From: Jacaranda mimosifolia
Lineage: Eukaryota; Streptophyta; Magnoliopsida; Lamiales; Bignoniaceae
Assembly: GCA_018894105.1 (NCBI GenBank)
Contig: CM032123.1
Location: 9,425,001-9,489,000, forward strand
DNA: 64,000 nt
Direction of reading: 5' to 3'
Shown: piece by piece, positions 36,327 through 49,559 of the stretch
Layout: each line of letters starts with the position of its first letter
How positions within the stretch are numbered: position 1 is the first letter of the stretch
The notes under the pieces: generated by a model
Seen by the model: the letters and a program-made list of their open reading frames with translations, nothing else
Database searches by the model: none
Told to the model about the DNA's origin: nothing
Translations under genes and position numbers: made by a program

Positions 36327-37635
36327 TAAGGTGGCATAAGAATATTGCATTTTTCAATTATAGTGCAAGCAATCAAAATGGACCATTGGTATGGACTAGT
36401 AACAATTCTTTCTCTCCACTTGATTAAGAATATCGATTAACCAATCCATCCAAATAATTTGTATAATACATAATTTCCAAAATTAGGAAAGATGGGATAA
36501 AAAGATTGATAGGGTAAATAAAAATAATTCATATCATTCAATCACATTAACAAAATGGAGCAATGTGAGCTGGATCAAAAAGTTGCTCCCCTTAATCATG
36601 TAAATTTTTAGCCGGATGCACTTCAAGATTTTATCACTTTGGAGTTTTTATATTTTCTTCCATATTAGTACAAGATATTTCTTACTATCAATTTTTGTTT
36701 TTCTATTTTCCACTATTTAAAAAATGAAATGTTACCTATTTTCATACAAAACAAAGTTTATATTTACTTTCATATATATAACTATCACTTTCAAGCTTAT
36801 ACACGTATTTTGTTGATTGAGACCCATATTCACTCATTTAAAGATGATTAAGATTTAGTAATTAATCAAATAATTATTTCTATTCCATTAATTTAATGGA
36901 ACCCACAATAAAATTAATAATAACTTAATTCCCAATATATTATGATTAAAATGACATGAAGTAAATTATAAGTCCCACAATAATTTAAATATATTTTCAC
37001 TATCAGTCATATATTAAAAGGTCAATTTAAATTTATGAAAAGTAAACATTTTTATATTATTGAACAAATATATTTTTTATTTTCACACACACCAGTAAGG
37101 AAGTACCTTTTCATTTTCAATTTTTCGGAAATGCAAAAATTGAATATGAAATTTAAAAATGAAAAGAAACACACTTGACGTCCTCAAATTTTCACTGTCT
37201 AGTCTGCAGGTATAGTACGACTCTCATATATCTAATAGGCCCATGAACCTAGTTGTGAATAAATAATTAGATCATATATGAGAATATTAATATGTCATTA
37301 GATCCTTTTTAAGAATTCACAAATCACTTAGATATGTATCAATTTGAAACTTTTTATCTAATTCACCATCTTCACAAAATTTATCTACATAACATTTGAC
37401 TTTGTGTACTTTTCACACTAAAAGAAGGTAAGGTGTAGTACATTATTTGGGCTAGCCCCATCTAAATCTATAATCATGGATTTAGTATTGAGCCTCTGAG
37501 CATTATTTTTTGTCTGTCATTGGTAACTATGTGGAATATATTTCATAATCTATACTTAATAAAGTGCCAGGGCCTTAATAGTGTATTATCACGTGATAAG
37601 ACTTAAATATCCTTAACTTTTGTTTTAAATTCTCA
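36327..37635. other. AT-rich spacer
   Basis: No exon, RNA gene or repeat boundary that I can support. Confidence 0.4.
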
Positions 37636-37644
37636 TAACTATAC

Positions 37645-38607
37645 GGGATTTTTACAAATAGCCCCCTTGTATTAAAAAAAATAGGCAAATTACCCCCCTG
37701 TGAAAAAAAAAATAGACAAACAATACCCTCATATTTTAAAAAATCATACAACAAACTCCCCTAAAAGCATGGGTGTAGGACACGCGCCTGTGCGTGCATC
37801 TGGGCTTAAATTTTTTTATATAAAAAGACAATTATGCCCTTATTCATCAACCGTTGGATCTTTTTTTTAAAAATCAACAGTCAAAATCAAATCACATTAT
37901 TTTTTTTAAAAAATATATATAAAAAATATATTACATACAATACAATATATTATCATATATATAATGTGTATATATATGTATATATTTTATACAAGTATAA
38001 ATATGTGTATATATATTATATATCACTACCCCACCGCACCGACCGTCGACGACTCCCACTGATAATATTATAAAATAAAATAAAAAAGAGCAGCCATGGC
38101 CGCCGCTCACAAGGCCCGAGCAACCAAGCCTCCATGGCCGTCGCTCGCAGCCATGGAGGTGAATATAAAGGAGATGAATATAATTGTTAAAATAAAAATA
38201 AAAGTGATTTTAATTTTATAAATAAATTTATATATGTATAAAATGAGAATATATGAAATAATGAGAAATGAGAAATAATGATAAATTTATGTAGATGTAT
38301 AAAATGAGAAATATATGAAATAATGGAAGAAAAGAGAAAAGAGAAATGAGAAATAAAAAGAAAAGAAAAGAATGAAAGAAAAAAATAATAATAAAAGCTT
38401 ATTTAAATTGAATTGAAAATATATTAAATGATTAAGGGTAAATTAGTCTTTTCATATTAAAATTATGTTAAATGGACAACAAATGAAAAGAGGAAGGCGG
38501 TGTGCATAGTTTTTTAAAATATAGGAAGGTATATTGAACATTTATTTTTCATAGGAGGGTAAATTGCCTAATTTTCAAAACACAACAGGGTAAATTGCTA
38601 TTAGCCC
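37645..38607. mobile_element. Mutator-like non-autonomous element A
   Basis: 963 bp, bounded by identical 9-bp duplications TAACTATAC (37636-37644 and 38608-38616). The ends are inverted repeats of about 110 bases starting GGGATTTTTACAAATAGC and GGGCTAATAGCAATTTACC, each followed by AATAGGCAAATTACCCCCC-type motifs. A 9-bp duplication and long TIRs are the signature of Mutator-like elements. The centre has a GC-rich patch at 38025-38160 (ACCGTCGACGACTCCCACTG; GCCATGGCCGCCGCTCAC) unlike the AT-rich rest, possibly captured host DNA. No transposase. Confidence 0.8.
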
Positions 38608-38808
38608 TAACTATACAAGTAATTATCAATTATTTTATCCCACTACTATCCTCCTACTACCATCATTTCATACTCCCGTTTTATGAGGAAAAGATATTCA
38701 AAAAAAGATGTTTTTGTAGAGTTTCAAATCCAATTAAAAAAATGAGTAGTGTTATTAGCACTCCAAATTTTGTTATTTGCACTCCAATTAGTCTTTAGTC
38801 TATAAAAA

Positions 38809-39563
38809 TTGACCAATATATTCTTTTATTTCAAGATATGATTTAATTTCAGTTTTTGAACAATTGTGCCTTTGAAATACTATTTATTTATCTATTAAAT
38901 ATTAATCTTCACCCATTCCCAGCCTTCTTTAGAAAAGTACAAATCCAAAAAAATCCCTTTTTATGCTTTCTTGTCTTCTTTGCCGCCTTTTCTTTAACCA
39001 ATTTCTACACCCATTTTTACTATTTCTTTTGTATAGCAATTTATAATGGAAGAAGTTATATTAGTGTTATTCGTCAAACAAAAGATGCAACTTTTATTCT
39101 GAAGAGTTCAACACTGAATATTTGTCCAAATTTGTTATTATGATTTTGTTTATAGACTCGCAAAGATTTGCAAGAAACTATCATTGATGAACAAGCACCT
39201 AAGTTTGACATTATGTCAGAAATAAAAGTAAAACTTTTGCTAGTCGTGAAGAGCTTCAAGAATGCGTTCATAAAATTGCTTTGGAGCAAGATACATGACG
39301 GTTGAAGAAAAGGGTGTAGAAATTGGTATAAATTGCTATACAAAAGAAATAGCAAAAATGGGTGTAGAAATTGGTTGAAGAAAAGGCAACAAAGAAGACA
39401 AGAAAGCATAAAAAAAGAATTTTTTGGATCTATACTTTTCTAAAGAAGGCTGAGAACAGGTGAAGAATAATATTTAATAGATAAATGAATAGTATATCAA
39501 GGGCACTACTGTCCACAAACTTAAATTAAATCATATCTGGAAATAAAAGAATATATTGGTCAA
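38809..39563. repeat. Long inverted repeat (hairpin-like element)
   Basis: The left arm (38809-39048) reappears inverted at about 39325-39563 with high similarity; both contain GAAAAGTATAGATCC/CTTTTCTAGG-type and TTTCTACACCCATTTTT motifs. The loop (39050-39325) reads in one frame FASREELQECVHKIALEQDT then stop, vaguely like the N-terminal segment of FAR1/MULE-related plant proteins. No terminal duplication was found. Could be a MITE-like derivative of a Mutator-type element. Confidence 0.65.
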
Positions 39564-42500
39564 ACCACATGCTCACTCTCATCATATCACACAATTAAAC
39601 TCCACAGAGCCTACAGCAACAGGGTACACAACACTATAACCGAATTTGTCATTGTATACTGTAGTTCGAAGAATGCAGAAGCAGAAGATAACACGGGGAC
39701 GTATAGAGAATTTAAACAGCTGAATCCCAATGGTGAACCCTCAGCTGGAATTATCTTAAGTAGGGGCCAAACTACGAAACAAAAAATAGGACAATACAAA
39801 AGGATCGAAGATAATTTAAGAGTAACCTCAAACACAGACAAGATTGCAACAATATCCTAGCAGGATCGCAAAAACCAAAGTAACATTAGCACAAAAATAT
39901 GTTTTTTTAGGTCAAAAGAACTTGTCCAGAAATGCCAAACCAACGTAATCTATGTACAAATTCGACACACAATGATTGCCAAAACATACCATATAAGTCA
40001 AAGAAGTTTCGAGATGTGAATCATGAGTCATGCAATGTAAGGGAATAAGTCCAATTCTGTCAGTAAAACAAGCAGAAAGAGTAATGGTCCCAAAATTTAG
40101 TTGGAAAATGATGCACTTTGAGTCCACAATGAGACCTTGCACATGGTGATTCTTGAAATGTATATCCTATTTGAATAATTTTTTGCAGCAATCAAGTTTC
40201 TTCTACTTTATCATGAGTAGATGAGAATAAATCTAGTGTATCTTAAGAAGTTATAGGTGAAAGAAATGCCAAAGTACAGCTGGTGATTACGATCATAACT
40301 ATCATATACAAGACAAGCTTCCCCCTATCCCAAAACTAGGCACAGCCAGAATGCGTCCAGCCAAAACGACACATCCACTACCATGAAAGATGAATTCCCA
40401 GAACGTGAAAACTATATATGGGAAAGAAACAAATTCCAGAATTATACTCTCAACTAATTTCGTGCAGCATGCTTCCTTTGACAATCAGCAGTAATCAGCA
40501 TGAAAAAATGCTATATAAGAAAAGATCAAATTATGCAGAATTCACTTATTTTTCTGTTACAACTACATGGTGGCATATAAAATTTTGAGTTTCCTCAGGA
40601 TAACTTTGAGGTAGCAGCTCAAAATTATTAAACTGGATAGGACTGAGACTTCGGTATATTAATATTCATGAAGCATTCTGCTCATAATTTAAGACTTATC
40701 CCAACACAAGTGTAAATAACATCCAAAAGCCATAGCAGACAAGCAACACTGAAGGTCTCATGCTTTAAAGCTCAAGAGATGCAAATCCAATAAAATAAAA
40801 AAGAAGCCTACTTTATTATGGTATTTCAGACTGATAGCTCAATTTTCTGTTACCAAATGCTTATTGGATAAAATATGGCACGCATACATGTGGAGAACAC
40901 ATGCGACACCCAGCACTAAATATAGATTATCGTACCACCTTCAGTCTTGACTAATTGTCATACAAGTTCATTTACGAGTACAGAGGCAATTGCTTAACTG
41001 ATCCACGACGAAGATGGCACTCCAACAGATTTGCAACAAAAGACGAAAATGCAAATTAATCAACAGGACACTAAATAGTCAAGAAATGACAATAAAAGAG
41101 ATAGATGAAAACACAATAATTCAACATAAATAAGCAGATCTGATACAGAGAGAAGAGCAGGAGTTGATGATCTGATAGCATCAGAAGAAGCTGATTCACA
41201 ATTTATATGCAGTGTCATAAATCTAATACGACATGGCATGGCAAATACATATATAGTAATATATGTCAATGTTTTGAGTTGTCTTTACTCCTTGTGACAC
41301 TAATAATCAAGTCTACTGCACTTATTTGGAGCAAATATGTATACCGGTTCGCAGTGAGCTGAAACTGATTGCAGAGGACATCACAACATTCGTTTCATGA
41401 CCCTACCATATCAACTATGCATTATTCAGTCAGAATATGACATAGATAACTAGGTTACTTCAGATTCAGTTTATTGTTCAACTATATTTTCAGCATACTA
41501 AAGTTAATTTTTCCCTCACGAAAGAAGAAAATGCAAAGGGAAAAAAATTATATCTCAATTCAAAGGTGTCATCTTGTAACACAAATCATCAATCACCCAA
41601 AATGATCCTCTTATGTCTAAAGAAACTAATAGTTGCGGGAATTAGCAAAATGTTTCTTGATGTACCAACCAAGAATGGAGTAGATAATTTTGATTCACAC
41701 CTTATAAAGGATACAAAATCCCAGATGATGCAGCATAAAAATGTTTCACAGCTACAAAATATGTAAAATATTTTCCTCTAGTTAGAGATCATCACATTCA
41801 TTGCACTGAGGAAAAGTTATGGCACAAATAATAGATACTTGCCTACAATTCCTACAATTTTTTCATTAACTTCAAAAGTTTCTATATTTGTTTTATAACA
41901 AATGACATATCCAAGTTAAAATTTAACGCAGCCCCATCTTAAATAAATATAGTTGTCCCTTTTTTTTTTTTTTCCGGTCATTGGCAATGCCAAATCAGTT
42001 ACAAATTTATACCCAAACAACTATGTACATTGTTTCATGCATTCAGCAATGAATAAAGTCATATCATTAAAGAAGTCCAAAACACTCATTTTTGGCCTCA
42101 AACACGTAAGCAAATACTCCAAAACAACTAAGACCAGAAAATTTTTTCAAAGTCCAAATAAATCAGTGATTAAATATATACCACTATCAAATGGAAAGAT
42201 TAACAAATGAACTATGCATTTGTCCACAGATAATTGTAGAAAAAGTTATTGCACCACCATCATCATCATCAATTAGATATATTTGGCAAGTAGTACAGCT
42301 CTTTTCTTTTTCTTGACTTACACATACATAAACAAGATATATACCTATACCCCCCAAATTTCAAGTGCTCCATTTTCACATCCTGCACTCTGTATTTGCA
42401 TGATTAGACGACCCGCCATTTGCTTTTTCACTTTCGGTAAAATGTTAAAAATTTCTAAAGAAACATGCTGTGAAAAAAGATCTTTTTTCCATCCGTTAGA

Positions 42501-42750
42501 AATAAAGCGAAAAAAAAAAAAAAAAAGAAAAAACAAGAAAACGGCCCATCATAAAGAGGCCTTTGAGATAATTTGTAAAAATTATGCCTGGCTCCACCCT
42601 GTCTGCCTTCAACCAGCAAAAAGATAATTTCATTTTTCTTTTTTTTTTTTTTTGGGTGTGTGTGTTTTTCTTTCCTGCATTGTGCTCCTCTCATCAGTAA
42701 AAACCCCAGAAGAACCTCAGATTTACAGAGCAACAACAATCAGAGAGTAC
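39564..42750. other. Unique-looking DNA, possibly introns of a minus-strand gene
   Basis: Less AT-rich and less repetitive than its surroundings, with no transposon signature. A minus-strand segment at about 42351-42500 follows a good acceptor (TTTTTTCACAG) and reads HVSLEIFNILPKVKKQMAGR before a GT, so it could be an exon after 42751-42828. I could not link further exons or name a protein. Confidence 0.3.
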
Positions 42751-42828
42751 CTCTTTGTTGGAAAGGGTAACTTCGTCATTCCACACCACGACCCTCCTAG
42801 TCCAAGTTTCAATCCCAACGACAGCCAT
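42751..42828 (-). CDS. Candidate first exon of an unknown gene
   Basis: Minus strand: GCAATGGCTGTC is a good plant start context; 26 codons read MAVVGIETWTRRVVVWNDEV then TLSNKE, ending at GTACTC (donor). Upstream (43180-42830) lies a TATATCC at about 42965 and CT-rich leader-like DNA, as for a plant promoter and 5' UTR. I do not recognise the protein and cannot place its remaining exons with confidence. It might be a fragment. Confidence 0.3.
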
Positions 42829-43345
42829 TGCACCACCGCGTCCACTTGTTGTTTCAGAATGTCTTTGTTCAGGTTTCTCAGCTCTTATTTTTCGCTTGGT
42901 TTGTGGCCGAAGAAAGGGAGAGGATTTGGAATTTGGAGGACAGTCTTTGATTGGTTTCCAGAGGAGGATATAATAATATCAAAATGGCCCGTGCATTTTG
43001 GGGTTGGAGAGTGGAGAACAGAAGAGGACTAATGGAGAAATATTTTTAATTGAAATTTGGAAAGGGTAAAGCCGGTGAAAGGCCATTTTCAACTTTCCTT
43101 TTGTTCCTTCTACTATAACACTCTCCATTTTGTCTCTCCCCTTCGTGAAGTACGAATATGTGGAGAGAGAAACACACACAAAGATTTTTTTATTTTTTAT
43201 TTTTTAAACTAGGCTGATCCCCAACACCGTTGATAATATCAGCATGTGAAAGATTGATTAATTATTATCAACAAAATTAAATGTTATATATTAAATATAA
43301 AGAAGTTATCATAATTTGTATCTATCAAATGAGTCAAAAACTTAC

Positions 43346-43767
43346 GGGCCGTTTGGTTTCATTTCCAAGAACCCTTTTCATTTTCTTGTGGGAATAAAAA
43401 TTGAAAACAAACACTTTCTCACAATTTTCAACAGAAAAAGTAAATATTTTCTTCCCAAAATTCATTTCTAAACCTACACTATTATCCTATTACACAAATC
43501 AAATTCAAATTTGATTTGCATAAAGTTACCCACTATCATTTTTAAATTAATAAAATATACATATATTTTAAAAAATAAATCTTTTTAAATATAAAAAATA
43601 TAAATTAACCTACTTTTCAATCCTACAAACTATTATAATCATTATTTTCCAACATTTCATCCAAATACATTTTCATTTCCACATCACATCACATAACTAA
43701 CTTTCCAACTTTTAAAAATGGCTGGAAATGGAAATGGCCTTTGGAAATAAAACCAAACGGGCCGTAA
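43346..43767. mobile_element. hAT-like MITE
   Basis: About 420 bp with ends TTACGGGCCGTTTGGTTT and its inverted counterpart AAACCAAACGGGCCGTAA. The interior is shared with 49560-49918 (for example ATCAAATTCAAATTT). GGGCCGTTTGG-type ends are common on plant hAT-related MITEs. Confidence 0.65.
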
Positions 43768-44123
43768 AGGGCTCGTTTGGTTTTATTTTCATTTTTATTT
43801 TTCATTTCCATTATTTTTCAAATATGAAAAATTAGTTAGTAAAAATAAATTAAAAATGTGTTTGTATTTGGATAGATTATTGGAAAAGTAATAATTATAT
43901 TGTATTTAGTAGGTTATAAGTGGAGAAAGATAATAATAATGATAATAGAGAGAGAGAGAGAGAAGATATATACGTTATTAGGAGAAGATATATAGGTTAT
44001 TAGGGAATATATTTTGAAAATAAAAATGAAACTATGTTGATTGAAAATGTGTATAAATTAAGTGATGTATTTTCATTTTCAAATAGTAGGACATGTGAAA
44101 ATGGAGTTTAAGAATGAAAGGGT
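43768..44123. other. AT-rich DNA with a second GTTTGGTTTTATTTTC start
   Basis: Begins GGGCTCGTTTGGTTTTATTT right after the MITE, so a second related insertion may abut it, but its far end is not clear. Contains a GA microsatellite at 43947-43963. Confidence 0.3.
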
Positions 44124-44507
44124 AGGGTTGCAAACTCACAAACTGGATTGAAAAGTGTTCGAGTTCGAGCCAAATTTGTATAAGTTTCGAGCCGAGCTCG
44201 AATTAAATAATTCTTGTTTGCAAGTTCGCAAACCGGCTCGCGAGCCTATACTTTTTATTTTAAAAATATTTATAGATAAAAAATAAAATATATTAATTCT
44301 AAATTTTTTATAAAATAATTTAACTTTTCGAGTTCGAGCTTGAGCCAAACTCGAGTCTATAGCTTGATTATGAGTTCGAGCCTTACGAATCGAGCCGAGT
44401 TTGAGCCTCAATTTCCTAAGCTCGTCGAGCTCGAGCTAGATTCATTTGATTCGAGCTCGAGCTTGAAAAAATGATCATAGCTTGGCTCAACTCGTTTGTA
44501 TCCTTAT
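44124..44507. mobile_element. TCGAGC-rich TIR element
   Basis: Ends GGGTTGCAAACTCACAAACT and inverted GAGTTGAGCC...GGATACAAACGAG-type, enclosing many TTCGAGC/GAGCTCGAG hexamers on both strands. Similar GAGC-rich non-autonomous elements are common in plants. Superfamily not resolved. Confidence 0.5.
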
Positions 44508-44511
44508 CTTA

Positions 44512-44935
44512 GGGAATGTTTGGTTATATTTTGGGGTGTTTATGATATATATCTTAAAGAAATGAATTTTGAGAGTGGGGTTAAGGAACGTGAAAGTGGT
44601 ATTGGGAAATGTAATAGATGTTTGTTTATATTTTGGGAAAATAGATAGAAAATATTTTGGAAGTTTGGTATGTTTATTTATGTTTTAAGAGAGAATATTT
44701 TTTACTGTAATGGTCAAATCAATATTTTTTTGTTGGGTGTTTGGGGTGAAATGGGATTGATTAATACTTTTATTGTAAGAATAATAATAAAATATAAATG
44801 ATATACATGTATATATATGGGAAGATGGGGAATTTTTGGGAATAACGAAGAATAGATGATAAAATTTCTCAACAAACTTTCACCTGTTATGCAATCCCAA
44901 TGCATCCAAAATACCAATAAACCTAACCCTCAAAT
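44512..44935. mobile_element. MITE-like TIR element
   Basis: Left end GGGAATGTTTGGTTATATTT and, inverted, right end GGGTTAGGTTTATTGGTATT share GTTTGGTTATATTTTGG-like sequence. No coding capacity. Confidence 0.4.
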
Positions 44936-45808
44936 ACTTCAATCTTGTGTTTGAACTCAAGTTTGACAAAATATTGCAAGCATTTTAATAAGTAGGGAAA
45001 ATTAACTTGATAAATTATGGCTAAACCCAGTATTTGTATTAATTTTTTCAATTATAATGTGAGAGAAATTGCCATAGCTTGCAAATAACATTGTGTTCTT
45101 CACTTCTCCTCCTATTCCTAAAGTTGGGAGGTCTATATTCAATAAATACAAAATTAATTAATTATGCAGTAAATATTCAAAATTATCGAAAATAATTTAG
45201 TCAACAGTTCTTTATTATGCGGCGTGTTTTGTTTTAGAAAGACTTTTTTTATGCCATATGACGGATCACTGTATTATTAATTATATCTATAATCTACATC
45301 TCAAAATTAATTAAGCTTAAACCAAACTCCTCGTTTCGTAAATGTTGGTCCTTCAGTTTGGTAGGTTATCCGTGCTCTATCCTCTTGCTCCGAAGAAAAT
45401 AAACAAAGGAAATTTTGTTTTATTAAAATCATTCTCATCTTTTTGGATGACATCCTGTCTATGTCTATGTCTCCTTATTCATAATATTGTATCAATGACT
45501 TAAATTCCCGTGAATTGTACAGCTAATCCTTATGTCACAAAACAAGTACAAATAGTTTTCTTTATGGCAAAAGTTTCAAAAAGTACAATTATTAATTATT
45601 GCAGGAAATAAGTGTTATAAAAGTAAACCGTTACTAAATAAAAAAGCGTTGCAGTACCAGTACAGAACAAAATAAAACATTATAAAATGAAGAATATTAT
45701 AAAATAAAGTTAAATGTTACAACATGGATATAAAACAAATAAGCGTCACAAGATTTAAAGATTAATACAAAATAAAGTAGGCATCATAATATCAATATAA
45801 AAAATTAG
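44936..45808. other. AT-rich spacer
   Basis: Nothing recognisable. The last 250 bases repeat motifs like AAAATAAA and AACATTATAAAAT without a clean period. Confidence 0.4.
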
Positions 45809-45813
45809 GAATG

Positions 45814-48738
45814 TGTAGCGCCCATACTCGGGATAGCACCTAAGCTGAGGTACCACTCTGATTCAGACTTAAATCTTATACATAATTCTAACAATAGGCC
45901 CATCAGAAAAAAATTTACAAAATTTTCAAATATAACAACAAGCTTCAAACTAAGCACGACTTACAAAAGTAAGAATTTCAAACCATCACAATTTCATCAT
46001 TTATCGTTTCATTCCTACTACAATTCATAAGTTCAAGTCAGACATCTCACAACATCTCCAAGTTCTCACTAAACATAAAAGTGATCCACACACAAGTTTA
46101 AGCACATATTCTATTACAAAACATATTTACATCCTTCAAAACCTGAAGTACAAGATCATCACCAAAACTTGTCTGAAAATGTCAAGAGATATTGGGAATA
46201 AGTCCAAAAACTTAGTGAGGGATAACTTAAAAATAACATAAGAGATCTATTGAGGAAGGTTCAACTCAACAGATCATCAATTAAATATACAAAACATGAC
46301 ATATTCAGAATCAAACAGTAAACATAGCAAAATAGGAAACACTTCTGCCTTATTGCTCCAGGACAGATTTCAGACAGACAGAATTCATATAGGCAAAACA
46401 AATTCAAAGCATATGCATTCCAAGAAAACAACAGACATGCATTGCAGAATCACCTTATTCCAATAAGACAAACAGTTTACCTAAGCGTAACAGCTTGGTA
46501 TATGGCGAATGCCCATACGAACCGTAAACCACACCGCTGATACCTAAGGGAAAGTCCCTAGCATACCGCCGACACCCAAGGGAAAGTCCCTAGCGTATCA
46601 TTGACATCGAGGGGAAAGTCCCTAGCGTGCCTCACATAACCAAACATTTCGCCCGGATTGGCCCTTGGCCTACATTTCTCTATACACATAACAGAATTCA
46701 CAACTGTTTGTGCAGATGCCCAGGGGAAAATCCCTAGCACACCGCCCGTTCCCAAAACAAAACAGTACATAACATAATAGAACAGAAATGTTGTCAAGGC
46801 AACATAATAGCAACTAACATATTTAGATAAGCCAACATGGCCAAATAAAGTTGTACAGATAAACAGATATGCCGGCGAGGCAATAGAGAATGGTACAGAT
46901 CAGTACAGATACGAGACAAACAGACAGACAACTGAGATACATATAACAGATAAGGTTCTGGGTGCCAGAACAGACAGAAATAGAATCGATATCAACAATA
47001 ACCCTCACAAGGGTGTTCAAATCAGATAACAGATAACAAATCAGAATTCCAACACATTTCAAATTTCAAACAAATAGAGTACGGTACAAAAATAGAAAAC
47101 CCACACAGGGGCTTATCACAATAACAAATAATTAGGAAAGGTGCCAGATTGGCAGACCATCACCTCTTGTAGTTTCAGCAAAACAACCACAGCCCGCAAT
47201 CTACTGGTTGATAGGACCCACTTCTTCGTCACCTAGTCAAAAGAATATTTCCAAAGTCAAATTCCTATTCGATTCTAGTGACCTTCTAGAATGGTATCAT
47301 AAGTATTCTAACATTACTAGCTTATTAGTCAACATGATGATATAAGCTCAATTGGTAGTATCTACACAAAGTACTCCAATAAATTGATTATTCTGGAATT
47401 TATCAAGATGTTCTATATCGGTCCCATAAATAACATGATATCTCATTCTTAACTACAAAGTCGTATCATATCATTATCCTAATCAATCCATACCAAATAG
47501 TCCAATCTCTACAATTAATTATTCTTAGTCAAATGCCACTTAGTATCATTACATAATTCTTAATACCATTATTAAATCCAATTTTGGCATTTTGCATGAT
47601 GTATTCGGGTCTACTATTCAATATTCCTTGCATCGGAATCTTACATCTTGCACCTCTATATATACATATCAACTATCCGTATCATCAATCTTGGCATGAA
47701 ATACCAAGTCTCCAAAGGTAAGGTATACTATATACATATACATACATATATATATATCAAGTACAACCAATTAAATCCAAGTTTGCCACTAGAGTTCCGA
47801 AACCACAAACCGATGACACAGGTGCGTTCGTTGCGTTGAGGAGGTGAAACTGCTTCTCCGCCGCCGCCGGAGAATCTCAACGCCACCACCAATCTGCTCC
47901 TCTTGAGCTCCTGAAACCAATGGCGCCTTCGATTTCAAGTTTCACGGCTTGGATCACCTTCAACCGAGCTCAATAGCCTTCAAAATAGGTTTTCTCCGCC
48001 GCGCTCCGATCATCATTTTCCGTCACTGCCGCTGCTTTTCACTGCCATGCAATGCCTCCATGGTGTTCTCCCTGTTGAGTACTACCCAAACCAACCATTA
48101 GGGTTGAGTTGGTCGCCGGAAAAATGGAAAACCCACTTGCCCGCCGTGAAGTTGTTCTCGGTTCTCTCTCGCGCTGGCTCGCCGAAGTGAGGTTCAGCCG
48201 TGGATGGTGGTGTGCGAGTGTGGCCGCAGGTGTGGGGAGTGTTTTGGCTGGTTTAGTTTGGTGAAATGAGGTCGCTGGAGGAAGATCACGGGGGGGGGGG
48301 GGGGGGTAGGTGCTCGTGGGTGGAGGAGAAAAGGAAAAAGAAAGGAAAAGGAAAAAGAAGAAGAAAGAAAGAAAAGGAAGAAAATCGTGCTACCTGTTTT
48401 TGTTTTAAAATCAAAATTTTCATTTTGCAAATTGGCCCCCAGATTTCCAATCAGCCCCAATTAGATCCTAGAAATTTTTAAAATTTACAATTTTAACCTT
48501 GTTGACCAAGACCCTTCCATGCAAACCCCAACATTTTCAAAAAGTGTTTAATAAGGTTTTGATAAATTTCGGATTGACCCCAAACTTTTAAAATTTCTAA
48601 AAATTGAAGTTTTCTTATTAACAAGTTGACCATCAAAATTTAATAAAATAATAAATTAGTAACTATAACATAAGATTCACGAAATTTATATATATTAAAA
48701 TTAAATTTTATAAATTATGAAATTTTCGGGGTGTTATA
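45814..48738 (-). repeat. Solo LTR 3
   Basis: 2925-bp solo LTR, minus orientation, with perfect 5-bp duplications GAATG (45809-45813 and 48739-48743). On the minus strand it opens TATAACACCCCGAAAATTTC and ends GGGCGCTACA. Closely related to LTR 2: same AGTCCCTAGC repeats (46550-46625), same CAGATGCCCA and CTTATTGCTCCA blocks. Holds a 17-base G run at 48290-48306. Open frames inside (46558-46797, 48194-48460) are not genes. Confidence 0.9.
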
Positions 48739-48743
48739 GAATG

Positions 48744-49335
48744 GCAATGAGTTTGGATTGGAATCCAACCCGTTTAGAGCCCACTCCCACCCCGTTTAAG
48801 ATGGATTTCAAATTTATAAATTAATTTTTAGTATGTTTTAAATTTTAGTTTTTGGACTTGGACCTAACCTAAGTTTTACTGGTTATAATATTTTATAATT
48901 ACATTGTATTATTATATATGTATTTTTTTATGTATATACAATTAAAAGAAATATACATTACTATAACAATAATTTATGCAATCAATGTATATTAGAGTAA
49001 TAAAAATTAGTAATTTATAATATTTCAAGAACGAAAACAAGCATATGTGAATTTTTAAATAACTAATTTATTGTTATTAATGTATGAAACAAGAAGTTAG
49101 TAGTACTTTAAAAAAAAAGCTAGAAATATTTTTTTTAAAAATATTTTTTAATATTTTTAAAATTACAAAGTGGACCTAACTAGTTCAAGTCGTCAGGTCT
49201 CGATTTAGGAGTGTGGCAAATTCTGGATCCTTAAAAATCTAGATAGGATGGATAGGTCTTGAATTTTGACAAATTCATTAAAAATTTTGTAGGATGGATG
49301 GGTCTCAAATTTGACAAACTCACCCCATTACAATT
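48744..49335. mobile_element. Possible degenerate TIR element
   Basis: Left end ATGGCAATGAGTTTGG and right end CAAACTCACCCCATTACAAT are imperfect inverted copies, with GGATGGGTCTC/CCCACTCCCACCCC motifs inside. No target duplication. Weak. Confidence 0.3.
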
Positions 49336-49559
49336 TCTAAAAACAACTAGCATCATAATCAAAAAATTATAAAATAAAGTAAATATTTGAATATCGTTAA
49401 CAAAAAAAAAAAACACAAGCCTTACAAATATCAAAATGGTGGCAAAACAAAATAAAAACATTATCAAATAAAGCAAACGAAGTAGTCAATGTGAACAACA
49501 AGAATTATGGAAAACAAAATTAAAAGATTGGAAAAATAATCCAATAATTATTATAGAAA

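Noticed and set aside
39074..39409. 111-codon Leu/Phe-rich frame resembling a membrane protein
   Set aside because: Translation of the inverted-repeat arm; hydrophobicity comes from T-rich DNA.
48194..48481. Lys/Arg/Gly frames on both strands
   Set aside because: Product of a 17-base G run and GAAAAGGA low-complexity DNA in LTR 3.
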